Origin: Aridibacter sp965216195 | Lineage (GTDB): Bacteria > Acidobacteriota > Blastocatellia > Pyrinomonadales > Pyrinomonadaceae | Length of the DNA: 64,000 nucleotides | Direction of reading: 5' to 3' | NCBI GenBank assembly: GCA_965216195.1 | Contig: OZ244151.1 | Span: 1,426,001 to 1,490,000, forward strand | In this document: positions 43,076-51,355 of the stretch, piece by piece | Numbering within the stretch: the stretch's first letter is position 1 | Layout: each line of letters begins with the position of its first letter | Notes under the pieces: generated by a model | Databases searched by the model: none | The model's input: the letters and a program-made list of their open reading frames with translations, nothing else | Told to the model about the DNA's origin: nothing | Position numbers and translations under genes: made by a program

Positions 43076-46000
43076 ATGGAAAATCTTGACTACAAAACGA
43101 TCAAAAAAATCTTTCAGCGGGCGATTGAACTTCCCGTAGAGGATCGTCGGAAATTTCTGGAAAAAGCGTGTGGAAATAGTGTCGAGGTGATGAACAAGGT
43201 AAAAACGTTACTAAAGGCGGCCGACAGCGAGTTCCTTGAAAAGCCATTTGCACAAGGCTTTCCCAAGGAAAAACTTACTAACCGCCCTGCGGATTCCGTC
43301 GAAATTCCGGGGGAAATTCAAAACGCGGACGCCTTCAAAAATTACAAAATCATTTCTAAAGTCGGCCACGGTGGAATGGGTGAGGTCTTTCTGGCAAGAG
43401 ATAAACGGCTCGACCGCCGGGTCGCATTGAAGTTACTTCCTAAAGACGTAACAAACGATCAAGAGCGCCTGAGGCGTTTCAAGCAGGAAGCCCGGGCAAT
43501 TTCGTCCCTCAACCACCCAAACATCTTAACTATCTATGAGTTTCGGATGAACGATGACGGCAACTATTTTATTGCGTCCGAGTTTGTCGAAGGTGAATCT
43601 TTGGACGAAATGTTTTATCACGAATCGTTCGGAGTTTCGAAAGCGATTAATATTGGCGTTCAGGTAGCATCTGCTCTCGAATCAAGCCATGAAGCGGGAA
43701 TCATCCACCGTGACATTAAACCGGCCAATATAATGCTAAGACCGGACGGAATTATCAAGGTTCTCGATTTCGGGTTAGCAAAGCTGACTGAGGACTTCGT
43801 CGCCTCCCGGGGTGATTCGGTCGAATCTACGAGGACGGTGTTCCAAACACAGTCGCGTACAATTATGGGAACCGCGCCATATATGTCTCCCGAACAAATC
43901 CGTGGAAAAAACATCGATCACCGTACCGATCTTTGGAGCCTCGGAATTGTGCTATACGAAATGCTTTGCGGTCAAAAACCATTTTTTGGCGAAACTGAGG
44001 CCGATACAGTTGCCGCAATTCTAAGCGGTGAGCCGATTCCTTTGCCGTCAGATGCGGAAGATTTATCGCCGAAACTCGCCCAGGTGATTTCTAAACTACT
44101 TAAAAAGGACGTTGGAAGGCGGTATGGAAACGCCCAGGAAGTGAAACTAGATTTGCAAAAAATACAGGCGCAGATTGAGGCGAGTAACAATTCGGATCTC
44201 AAACTGAGTGTCGGCGGTGACGGATCTAGCGTTGAGATTGAGTCACCAACGACCGATCCAAACACCATCCCCGCATCAGATGAGTATGGCGAAACGACCG
44301 ACAGGGCGGAGGCTTACGCAACGAAATCATTTTTTAGTCGGAATCTAAACTATTTTTCGCGGGTACTTGGCCTTATCGTGGCAGGCGGGGTTATCACCCT
44401 TTTTGCCGTTTGGTTCTACGCCGAAAACCTTGTCTCGAACGATTCCAATCCCCCGGCTGTTAAGACTTCGGAGGTCGCAAGTTGGAGTGCGGCACCAAAC
44501 GAGCTCTATAGTCGGGCGGCCTTTTCACCCGATGCGAAAATGATTGCTTTTGGATCAACTAAGTCGGGCAGACTCAGCATATGGGTGAAGCAAAACAACT
44601 CGGGGGAGCCCATTCGTATTACAAAAGACGATTTCTATAATCGGTATCCGGTATGGTCACCGGATGGCAGCGAATTGGCTTACTTCTCGCTTCGCGGAGA
44701 AAAAAAAGGGTTTTGGCGCGTTCCTTCGTTCGGAGGTATACCGAAATTGATTGGAAACATCACTCAAGGTGCAGCCATTCCACTCGATTGGACAAAAAGC
44801 GGAAAGATTTACTACATGGACGGTTTTAACCTGTTTTCAATGGAAATAGACTCCGGTAGGGTTGAGGCTATTACCAAATTTCCTCGGAACGACAGATCCG
44901 TTCGTATGATCAGAGTCTCACCGGATGAATCGACGCTCGCGATGGTTAGGGTAGACGAAAATTCGAATCGAATAGTCACCAGGGGAGTGACAGACGACGT
45001 GGAGACTGAGATAACTTCGGTTCCGGGTGAGATTAAGAATTTGGTTTGGAAGCGTTCCGGTAAGAGTCTTTTCTATAGCGCAGAGTCGGACGATTTTGTC
45101 CAGATCTATAAAAAACAGCTGGATTCCTCCCCTCCGGTTCAAATTACATTTGATGCAAGCGACAGTTTGGTTCAAGACTTCTCCGAAATTCAAAACTCAT
45201 TGCTCTTCACTTCTTCGGTTGAATCTTCTGATCTCTGGACGGTCGGGGTTGACGGAAGTAATGAATCGGCACTTGCGGCGCAAATCAGTTCGGAACTTTG
45301 GCCGCATTCGTCGCCCGACGGCGAGTCGGTCGTATATCAAAACATCCGACATTTGAATCGGGGCACTAATCTTTTTGACGGATCGATTGTCCGGCAGTCG
45401 CTGTCAAACCCTGATATAATAACTGAAATAACAGACAGAGGATATTCGCCTCAATGGTCAGGCGACGGCCGGCATATCGGATTCTTGCGCTATTCCGAAA
45501 AAAATGGCACAGAAATCTGGGCCGCAAGGTCTGATGGCACACAATCCAGAAAGCTTGCTTCGGGTAATATTCGAATGATGGGGTATAGCATTTCACCGTA
45601 TAATACTACCCAGCAAAGTATATTTGCATGGTCTCCCGACGGAGCCGAACTTGCGTATTCAAAGAAAACTGATGATGTTTCAAACATTTGGCTGGTTTCT
45701 GCAGACGGCTCGCTGAAGAAAAAGCTTACTACAAATTCAAACAGGGATCGCCGTCTCGTCTGTCCGATCTGGTCACCTGACGGCAAAAGGATGGCGTACG
45801 CTTCGATTACGAAAAAACGGCGTGGAAAACCAAAGTACAGTTATGAATTGTGGGAATACGAATTCGATAAACAAGCCGAAAAACTTGTCTTGCAAAAGGG
45901 CGAAAAAATTCGGCTGATCGGTTGGTCCGCGTCCGGAACGAAATTGCATTTTATACGTAGCCAAAAGGATAAGAATTCGCAAAACCCTTTGCTTTTTGAA

Positions 46001-46309
46001 GTAGTCCTCTATGGTGTTTCAATCGAATCCGGAGCAGAGACAATCGCAAACAGGTTGACCGACACTTACCCCTACAATATTAGATTGTCTCCAGACAGAC
46101 TCAAAGTTGGGTTTGTCTCGCGTCAATCGGAAAAAGACAATGTCTGGATCGCCAACGTAGGCGGCGGACCGCCAACAAAAGTAACAAAAAATAACGATCC
46201 CAAACAATTCTTTTCAAAGCTGGCGTGGTCAGCTGACGGAAAAGATATCTACTTTGGCAGGCAATCACGCTTTAGCTTGCTATCAATAATCGAAATGAAA
46301 GGAGAATAA
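43076..46309 (+). CDS. Transmembrane Ser/Thr kinase with extracytoplasmic TolB-like beta-propeller
   Basis: A 1077-residue receptor-like kinase. A short N-terminal helical region (1-85) precedes a kinase domain (about 90-355) with VGHGGMGEVFLARD, the Lys in VALKLL, HRDIKPANIML, DFGLAKL and GTAPYMSPEQIRG. A linker, one membrane helix (about 428-447) and a C-terminal region with repeated PD40/WD40-like blades follow (for example AAFSPDAKMIAFGS, PVWSPDGSELAYFS, FAWSPDGAELAYSK and PIWSPDGKRMAYAS). The propeller should lie in the periplasm and sense a ligand or protein. It is followed two bases later by a lipoprotein gene, which may be its partner. The ligand is unknown. Confidence 0.92.
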   Translation: MENLDYKTIKKIFQRAIELPVEDRRKFLEKACGNSVEVMNKVKTLLKAADSEFLEKPFAQGFPKEKLTNRPADSVEIPGEIQNADAFKNYKIISKVGHGGMGEVFLARDKRLDRRVALKLLPKDVTNDQERLRRFKQEARAISSLNHPNILTIYEFRMNDDGNYFIASEFVEGESLDEMFYHESFGVSKAINIGVQVASALESSHEAGIIHRDIKPANIMLRPDGIIKVLDFGLAKLTEDFVASRGDSVESTRTVFQTQSRTIMGTAPYMSPEQIRGKNIDHRTDLWSLGIVLYEMLCGQKPFFGETEADTVAAILSGEPIPLPSDAEDLSPKLAQVISKLLKKDVGRRYGNAQEVKLDLQKIQAQIEASNNSDLKLSVGGDGSSVEIESPTTDPNTIPASDEYGETTDRAEAYATKSFFSRNLNYFSRVLGLIVAGGVITLFAVWFYAENLVSNDSNPPAVKTSEVASWSAAPNELYSRAAFSPDAKMIAFGSTKSGRLSIWVKQNNSGEPIRITKDDFYNRYPVWSPDGSELAYFSLRGEKKGFWRVPSFGGIPKLIGNITQGAAIPLDWTKSGKIYYMDGFNLFSMEIDSGRVEAITKFPRNDRSVRMIRVSPDESTLAMVRVDENSNRIVTRGVTDDVETEITSVPGEIKNLVWKRSGKSLFYSAESDDFVQIYKKQLDSSPPVQITFDASDSLVQDFSEIQNSLLFTSSVESSDLWTVGVDGSNESALAAQISSELWPHSSPDGESVVYQNIRHLNRGTNLFDGSIVRQSLSNPDIITEITDRGYSPQWSGDGRHIGFLRYSEKNGTEIWAARSDGTQSRKLASGNIRMMGYSISPYNTTQQSIFAWSPDGAELAYSKKTDDVSNIWLVSADGSLKKKLTTNSNRDRRLVCPIWSPDGKRMAYASITKKRRGKPKYSYELWEYEFDKQAEKLVLQKGEKIRLIGWSASGTKLHFIRSQKDKNSQNPLLFEVVLYGVSIESGAETIANRLTDTYPYNIRLSPDRLKVGFVSRQSEKDNVWIANVGGGPPTKVTKNNDPKQFFSKLAWSADGKDIYFGRQSRFSLLSIIEMKGE

Positions 46310-46311
46310 CT

Positions 46312-46839
46312 ATGACAGTTCGAGTTGTAAGAATTTCTTTAGCGTTGATGACGATATTTTCAATTTTACTTACTCTTGGATGTGATCCGGGAAAACCAAA
46401 GGACACTACAAATGCAAAAACACCGGTAGGAGTATCAGAGGAGTCGCCGACCGCCACACCGATTTCATTGAAAACGGTTGAATGTTCGAACACATCCGAC
46501 GAGGAAATTCTTGATGAAATCACTACGGCAATTCATCGAGTTGCCGGTCTAAAATCAGCCACAAAAAATATGACCTTCAAGTTTGAGCAAAATACTTTTA
46601 CCATCAGCGGATCTATAACAGGCCGGACTAACTTTCTTCGACTCAACGAAAATATTTTTAGTTTCAAATGTGTAGAAAAGGTGGAATACGTCAAAGCAAC
46701 TTATATACGATGCTCGGGGATCGAATGTCCTGACGGTAGTTGTAAGGAGACCTGCGAAGGGATCCCAAAGGAAACCGACAATACAAATACAAACAATAAT
46801 AGGTCAAATTCGAATCAACAAGAGGTAGACGGAAACTAG
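46312..46839 (+). CDS. Lipoprotein with BON-like domain, partner of the kinase/propeller protein
   Basis: A 175-residue protein with a signal peptide and lipobox LTLGC (Cys about 24). A Pro/Thr-rich linker precedes a region at about 60-125 that resembles a BON domain (DEILDEITTAIHRVAGLKSA, TFTISGSITGR, ending VEKVEYVKA). A Cys-rich short stretch (CSGIECPDGSCKETC) and an Asn-rich tail end the protein. BON domains bind membranes or surface ligands. The assignment is from pattern only. The two-base gap after the kinase gene shows co-expression and coupling, and a role presenting a signal to the propeller is inferred. Confidence 0.7.
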   Translation: MTVRVVRISLALMTIFSILLTLGCDPGKPKDTTNAKTPVGVSEESPTATPISLKTVECSNTSDEEILDEITTAIHRVAGLKSATKNMTFKFEQNTFTISGSITGRTNFLRLNENIFSFKCVEKVEYVKATYIRCSGIECPDGSCKETCEGIPKETDNTNTNNNRSNSNQQEVDGN

Positions 46840-46931
46840 CGACCGTTTGATCGTTCCCTTTCTCGTTTGGGGTATCGGGCGCTACCCCTTTCGACTGTTT
46901 GCAAGCAACCACTCGGTTCTGCTAAACAATT

Positions 46932-46965
46932 AAATGAGCATGAATAACCCAATTCATGCTCATTT
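46932..46965 (+). terminator. Hairpin terminator of the kinase-lipoprotein operon
   Basis: A perfect 13-bp stem, AAATGAGCATGAA with TTCATGCTCATTT and an 8-base loop, lies 92 bases after the lipoprotein stop. The T-run is short and interrupted (GGCGGGTTTATTATT), so termination may be partial. Confidence 0.55.
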
Positions 46966-47021
46966 GGCGGGTTTATTATTAGCGGCAGCTTTGAGTGTCA
47001 CGCGGAAGCTATAACAAAAAA

Positions 47022-47256
47022 AGAGGATGTCTGAAAAGTCAATTTTGTCGCTGAAAGCGATTGATTTAATAGCGTCGGGGGCACCCCGACGTTATGCCAT
47101 AATAATCGGGCTTTGTCCCTGAAGGGGACAAACAAACTATTGCGTATATGACACTTACAGCGTCGAAAAACAACTTCGCCTGAGTACGTCGGGATTCTCC
47201 CGACGCTACTCAATTTGTCCGCTTCACGGACGCTTCAGACTTTTCAGACATCCTCT
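47022..47256. mobile_element. MITE-like element with 19-bp perfect terminal inverted repeats
   Basis: A 235-bp unit begins AGAGGATGTCTGAAAAGTC (47022-47040) and ends with its exact reverse complement (47238-47256). Inside are three further hairpins: CGTCGGGG/CCCCGACG (47073-47091), TTTGTCCC/GGGACAAA (47112-47132) and CGTCGGG/CCCGACG (47187-47205). The two outer ones are similar and symmetrically placed, so the whole element is an imperfect long palindrome. It has no coding frame of note. Target-site duplication is not obvious. It lies in the 564-base gene-free gap 46840-47403, which otherwise holds the upstream terminator and a GACTTCC repeat tract. Confidence 0.75.
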
Positions 47257-47339
47257 ACGACCTCGGTTTCACTCCTCACGAACGAGGCACAGCTTCATCT
47301 GCTGAGCGGCACTATATAGCGATGTATATCTTCCGGGAC

Positions 47340-47406
47340 TCCCCGATTCCTAGACTTCCTAGACCTTCAAGACTCTCAGACTTTATAGATTTCCTAGACT
47401 TCCCTA
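47340..47406 (-). repeat. GACTTCC-type nonamer repeat tract
   Basis: TCCTAGACT, TCCTAGACC, TTCAAGACT, CTCAGACTT, TATAGATTT and CCTAGACTTCC follow one another with a period of 9-10. The tract ends at the stop codon (TAG, read from CTA at 47404-47406) of the minus-strand gene. The same unit flanks the four-helix-bundle gene at 12.5-13.1 kb and occurs again at 48325-48377. Confidence 0.6.
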
Positions 47407-48309
47407 ATACCCGCAATGATAGTTCGAGCCTGAAAAAACTTTCGTCCATACACTGCGGCGCTTTTTATAAACCGTAAAATTACTTCCCTCAAACCCTCGG
47501 GTCAATGTAAAGATCTCGGCCACGCCGTCCTGATCATAGTCAAAAACATCAAGCAGCAGTTCGTTATAAATGCCATCCTCAAGCGCCTTGAGCTCGCCGC
47601 TCATCACATTTTTTTCGTTTACACGTTCAAACCTGCTGTGGGCAAAATAGTAGCGTCCATTGCGCGCCCGTTGAGCAATAAAAAACAAAAGACCGCGCTC
47701 CTTTACCCCCAAAGGAACCCAAAAACTTCCGACCTGCTCCGCCCGGCCGTCATTGTTCACATCAACCGCAGTCAGATTGTGATACTTCATCGCTCGGATC
47801 TGGCTACGACGAACGCCGTTTTGCGCAAACTTCCGCCGAACCAGCGCCTCAATCGTGATTCTCTCCTTTCTCGTTGGCAAACGACGCACGTCAGATCCAG
47901 GCCTTTTGATAGCAATATCCGTGGCCAGGCCCATTACAAAGCCGCGTATATTGGTTCGCTCCGTTCCAACCTCAACCGAGGCAAGATTAGAAGCACATTC
48001 GGAGTTTGGGTCGAATTTACTTACCTTTACGTCGCCATTTACTTTGCCGCCAAAGACGAGTTTGTACTTTGTTTCCGGCCTGTAATAGAGATCGCCAAAC
48101 GCCTTCTTTTTAGTGACCGCCTCATCGCCACCAACCGGCGCCTTCAACTTCTTATTGTCGACATGGGCGATTGGCTCGATTACTTTTCCATCGTTTAACA
48201 CGGCAAAGATAATCGGCTTTTTAGCCGGACCCTTTTTTTGTGCATAACCAGAAAGGGTTGACCCTGAAACTACGACCGCAACAAGACACAAAACCTTAAA
48301 AACCTTCAT
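47404..48309 (-). CDS. Secreted protein of unknown function with DxDxDG motifs
   Basis: A 301-residue exported protein. A signal peptide (1-23, ending SGYAQ) is followed by an AKKP-rich start and a mixed alpha/beta body. Two calcium-binding-like motifs of the FG-GAP/VCBS sort are visible, VDVNNDGRAE near 190 and FDYDQDGVAE near 260. Such loops are known in integrin-like propellers and in dockerin-like folds, but a complete repeat array is absent. No family is recognised. It is flanked on both sides by GACTTCC-type repeats and lies downstream of the P5C dehydrogenase gene in the same direction. Confidence 0.75.
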   Translation of the reverse strand: MKVFKVLCLVAVVVSGSTLSGYAQKKGPAKKPIIFAVLNDGKVIEPIAHVDNKKLKAPVGGDEAVTKKKAFGDLYYRPETKYKLVFGGKVNGDVKVSKFDPNSECASNLASVEVGTERTNIRGFVMGLATDIAIKRPGSDVRRLPTRKERITIEALVRRKFAQNGVRRSQIRAMKYHNLTAVDVNNDGRAEQVGSFWVPLGVKERGLLFFIAQRARNGRYYFAHSRFERVNEKNVMSGELKALEDGIYNELLLDVFDYDQDGVAEIFTLTRGFEGSNFTVYKKRRSVWTKVFSGSNYHCGY

Positions 48310-48324
48310 TTCTCAAACTCCTTC

Positions 48325-48377
48325 AAACTCGCCCAACTCCCAAGACTACCGTGACTAACCAGACTTCCCTCGACTTC
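48325..48377 (-). repeat. GACTTCC-type repeat tract between P5C dehydrogenase and the secreted protein gene
   Basis: Units AAACTCGCCC, AACTCCCAAGACTACC, GTGACTAACCAGACTTCC, CTCGACTTCTC share the GACTTCC core. They fill the 68-base gap from the P5C dehydrogenase stop codon to the start of the secreted protein gene and match the tract at 47340-47406. Confidence 0.5.
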
Positions 48378-49955
48378 TCAAACTTTCTCCGCGATTGATT
48401 TACCCTGCATAAACTGCAGCAAGTATTCGCGTCCACCGGCTTTCGAATCCGTGCCGCTCATATTAAACCCGCCGAATGGATGAACACCGACCAAAGCACC
48501 GGTACATTTTCTGTTAAGGTATAGATTTCCAACGTGAAAATCTCTGCGAGCCCGCTGTAGCCGTTCCTCGCTTTCCGAATAGACGGCGCCCGTTAAGCCA
48601 TATTGCGTACCGTTCGCTATTTCAAGTGCGTGATCGTAGTCGCGGGCCTTGATCACCGCCAAGACAGGAGCAAAGATTTCTTCCTGCTCAACCGTGTCGT
48701 TGGGTTTCACGTTGGCGATGATCGTCGGCTCAATATAATAGCCATTTGAATCATCACCTTCGCCGCCTTCCACTACGACCCCACCTTCGCCAAGCCCCTT
48801 TTGAACGTAGCCCGTGGCCTTATCAAACGACTTTTGGTTTATCACAGCGCAAACATTCGTATCGCCTTCTGTCGGCTGACCGATTTTCAAGTTTTCAGTA
48901 AGTTTAACGACTTTTTCTAGTAGTTCGTCGTGAACTTTCTCATCCACGATCAAACGCGAACACGCTGAACACTTCTGCCCCTGGAATCCAAACGCCGCGG
49001 CAACAACACCCTCTGCGGCCTCGTCCAAATTAGCGTCATCAGCAACGACAGTCGCGTCCTTTCCTCCCATTTCAGCAACAACGCGCTTCATCCAGTTTTG
49101 ACCCTCGCGCGTTTTCGCAGCTTCTTCATAAATGTGCAAACCAACTGCCTTAGATCCTGTAAACGAAATAAATCTTGTCTTCGGACTCTGAACCATCAAT
49201 TCACCGACTTTAATTCCGCTTCCGGCAACAAAATTAACTACGCCCTTTGGAAGCCCAACTTCTTCCAACACTTCCATAAATTTATAGGCTATTGTCGGGG
49301 CATCCGGCGACGGTTTCAGGACGGTCGTATTTCCCGTGACGACCGCGCTCATCGTCATTCCAGCCATAATCGCAAGCGGAAAATTCCACGGCGGAATAAT
49401 CGCTCCAACTCCAAGGGGGATATATTCGAAATAATTTTTTTCGGGCAAAGGTGATTCGGTGACCGGTTGATCTCCACCCCAGCGAATCATTTCGCGACCA
49501 TAAAACTCCAGGAAATCGATTGCCTCGGCTGTGTCTCCATCCGCTTCCGCCCACGTTTTTCCAACCTCAAAAACCATCCAGGCCGAGTAATAGTGTTTAT
49601 CCTCGCGGATAATTTCGGCTGCCTTAAACAAATATTCAGCGCGTTCTTCCGGCGAAACATTACGCCAACTCTCAAAAGCAACAGTCGCATCGTCAATCGC
49701 TTTCGTTACTAGGTTTTCCGCATCCGAATCGGCATCTGAGAAAATTCCGACGACCTCTGATTTGTTCGAAGGATTGATGCTTTCAAACTTTGTTTCGAGC
49801 TCCAGCTTTTCGCCGTTAACAATAATCGGATATTCGCGACCGAGTTCGCCTCGCACGCGTTCAATCGCTTCTTCCATCGCCTTTTTGTTTTCAGGCTGTG
49901 AAAAATCTGTAAAAGGTTCGTTCTTAAATTCGTCTAATGTTCTTTGTGTTTGCAT
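48378..49955 (-). CDS. L-glutamate gamma-semialdehyde (1-pyrroline-5-carboxylate) dehydrogenase
   Basis: A 525-residue NAD-dependent aldehyde dehydrogenase of the RocA/PruA monofunctional type, oxidising glutamate semialdehyde to glutamate in proline and arginine breakdown. Signatures are the cofactor region IIPPWNFPLAIMAGMT and FTGSKAVGLHIYEEAA. The catalytic Glu is in VVAEMGGKDATVVADDA, the Cys in FGFQGQKCSACSRLIV, and the C-terminal FGGFNMSGTDSKAGG is typical of P5CDH. No proline dehydrogenase gene is adjacent. The gene lies in a minus-strand run after def, separated from it by a repeat-filled spacer. Confidence 0.93.
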   Translation of the reverse strand: MQTQRTLDEFKNEPFTDFSQPENKKAMEEAIERVRGELGREYPIIVNGEKLELETKFESINPSNKSEVVGIFSDADSDAENLVTKAIDDATVAFESWRNVSPEERAEYLFKAAEIIREDKHYYSAWMVFEVGKTWAEADGDTAEAIDFLEFYGREMIRWGGDQPVTESPLPEKNYFEYIPLGVGAIIPPWNFPLAIMAGMTMSAVVTGNTTVLKPSPDAPTIAYKFMEVLEEVGLPKGVVNFVAGSGIKVGELMVQSPKTRFISFTGSKAVGLHIYEEAAKTREGQNWMKRVVAEMGGKDATVVADDANLDEAAEGVVAAAFGFQGQKCSACSRLIVDEKVHDELLEKVVKLTENLKIGQPTEGDTNVCAVINQKSFDKATGYVQKGLGEGGVVVEGGEGDDSNGYYIEPTIIANVKPNDTVEQEEIFAPVLAVIKARDYDHALEIANGTQYGLTGAVYSESEERLQRARRDFHVGNLYLNRKCTGALVGVHPFGGFNMSGTDSKAGGREYLLQFMQGKSIAEKV

Positions 49956-50002
49956 GTCTTTTTTCGTTCGGGCTCCAATCGTCGGATTTACTTTCCTTAC
50001 GC

Positions 50003-50045
50003 TTTTGAGCCTTTTTGTCGCGCCTTTGCGCCTTTGCGTCTTTGC
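50003..50045. repeat. CGCCTTTG octamer repeat tract upstream of P5C dehydrogenase
   Basis: Units CGCCTTTG (50021-50028), CGCCTTTG (50029-50036) and CGTCTTTG (50037-50044) are exact 8-base repeats. Degenerate copies (GCTTTTGAG, CCTTTTTGTCG) precede them. They lie in the 198-base gap between the def stop codon and the dehydrogenase start. This is a third short-repeat family of the window. Confidence 0.6.
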
Positions 50046-50153
50046 GGGATATTCTCACCGGTGCTTTCGCGCGCTGTTACTAAAAGCACCCTCCATTACT
50101 GTCGGGTTTCTGCCTTTATATCCGTGTCCACTCAAGTGATCCGCGCTAATATT

Positions 50154-50675
50154 TTAGTCCCATTCCCCTTTTGTTTTGAGTTTCCGTATCTTCCTCTTCG
50201 ACATTTCCCTCTTTAATGCACTCATTCTATCAAGAAAAACGATTCCGTCGCAGTGGTCGGTTTCGTGTAGAGCGCAACGTGCGGTTAAATCTTCGCCGTC
50301 GAGCTCCTGGGTTTCGCCCTTGACGTCCTTGTAGCGCACGACAGCCCGCAGTTCGCGCTTTACCTTTGTATAAATTCCCGGAAATGAAAGGCAGCCCTCT
50401 TCTCCATATTGCTCGCCTTCGACGTATACGATCTCAGGATTTATCAAAGCAAATTTCTGTGTTTCGTCTTCCCCACCAGAGCAATCCATTACAAAAAGCC
50501 GTTTTGAAACACCTACCTGAGGAGCGGCTAGCCCGACTCCCTTAAACTCATACATCGTTTCAAACATATCATCTACGAGTTGCTTCAGTTTATCGTTAAA
50601 CTCGTCTTCCAAAACCGGTTTACCGATTTGGAGTAAAACCTTTTCGGGATAGTGAACAACTTTCAAAAGCGCCAT
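50154..50675 (-). CDS. def: Peptide deformylase
   Basis: A 173-residue metalloenzyme that removes the N-terminal formyl group from new proteins. All three motifs are present: GVGLAAPQVG (46-55), EGCLSFP (93-99, metal ligand Cys95) and HETDH (137-141, metal ligands His137 and His141). The start MALLKVVHYPEKVLLQIGKP is typical. It is separate from fmt, which is encoded 10 kb away. The C-terminus is basic (KREMSKRKIRKLKTKGEW). An 92-base gap with a terminator precedes it. Confidence 0.96.
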   Translation of the reverse strand: MALLKVVHYPEKVLLQIGKPVLEDEFNDKLKQLVDDMFETMYEFKGVGLAAPQVGVSKRLFVMDCSGGEDETQKFALINPEIVYVEGEQYGEEGCLSFPGIYTKVKRELRAVVRYKDVKGETQELDGEDLTARCALHETDHCDGIVFLDRMSALKREMSKRKIRKLKTKGEWD

Positions 50676-50718
50676 GAAATTATTCTATAAAGCTACACGA
50701 GAAAGGTAAATCCCAAAA

Positions 50719-50742
50719 GAAAAAAGTTGGCAAAACGCCAAC
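50719..50742 (-). terminator. Intrinsic terminator of the zinc-ribbon membrane protein gene
   Basis: GTTGGC/GCCAAC (50737-50742 and 50726-50731) with a 5-base loop is followed by six T on the minus strand, 26 bases after the stop codon at 50768. Confidence 0.8.
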
Positions 50743-50767
50743 CCATCTTCCCGACAATCCAACAATT

Positions 50768-51256
50768 CTATAATTCCGTTGTCCGGTTTTTCGTATATAA
50801 AAGTTCCGTAGAATTTTCTGTCACACTTCCGATGGGTTCAAACGTTGATTCGACTAGAGCTCCTTCCGGTGCGTTCAGCTCCTGCGTCTTAGTGCCGGAG
50901 TCTCGATTGGTACTACCCGATTTGAGTTTGAAATGTTTGAAACCGAAAAAGAGTAACGATAAAAATCCCAAAAGAAAGAATCCAAAGACAGCAAACATAA
51001 ACATTGTCTCGATCCCAAAGATTTCAAACTTGTAATAAACGCTGAGATAAAAAACGTAGGCAAACGCGACCGCGAAAAAAGCATACATAAAAAAGCGACC
51101 GAGCTTATCAAAGAGCCGAGCCGAGAAGAAAGTGTCGTCTTCCTGCGCTACACGTATTTTCTCTACTATTTTATTAACCCCTTCGAGTTCGAAACCACAG
51201 GTTCTGCAATATTTTTGTTCGTCGGAATTATTCTTGCCGCAGTTTGGACAATACAT
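50768..51256 (-). CDS. Zinc-ribbon membrane protein
   Basis: A 162-residue protein with an N-terminal zinc ribbon (MYCPNCG...YCRTCG, Cys 3, 6, 17 and 20) and two hydrophobic segments (about 50-70 and 80-103, the second FGIETMFMFAVFGFFLLGFL). A Ser/Thr-rich hydrophilic C-terminus follows. The build resembles zinc_ribbon_2 membrane proteins of unknown function that are abundant in this kind of genome. The ribbon spacing is close to that of the FHA proteins at 4.6-7.8 kb, but there is no FHA or kinase domain. Its role cannot be told. Confidence 0.75.
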   Translation of the reverse strand: MYCPNCGKNNSDEQKYCRTCGFELEGVNKIVEKIRVAQEDDTFFSARLFDKLGRFFMYAFFAVAFAYVFYLSVYYKFEIFGIETMFMFAVFGFFLLGFLSLLFFGFKHFKLKSGSTNRDSGTKTQELNAPEGALVESTFEPIGSVTENSTELLYTKNRTTEL

Positions 51257-51355
51257 ATTTGCCTCCCTCGATCTGGCTACTAATTTTACGCTCGGAAGGT
51301 CTGGAAGGTTCGATTTTTCAGTCGAACAATAATTAGTAAGCTCTTCCTAAATTTG

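Noticed and set aside
49762..50216. Forward frames containing APLRLCVFAG across the def-dehydrogenase spacer
   Set aside because: They arise from the CGCCTTTG repeat and have no domain or ribosome-binding site.
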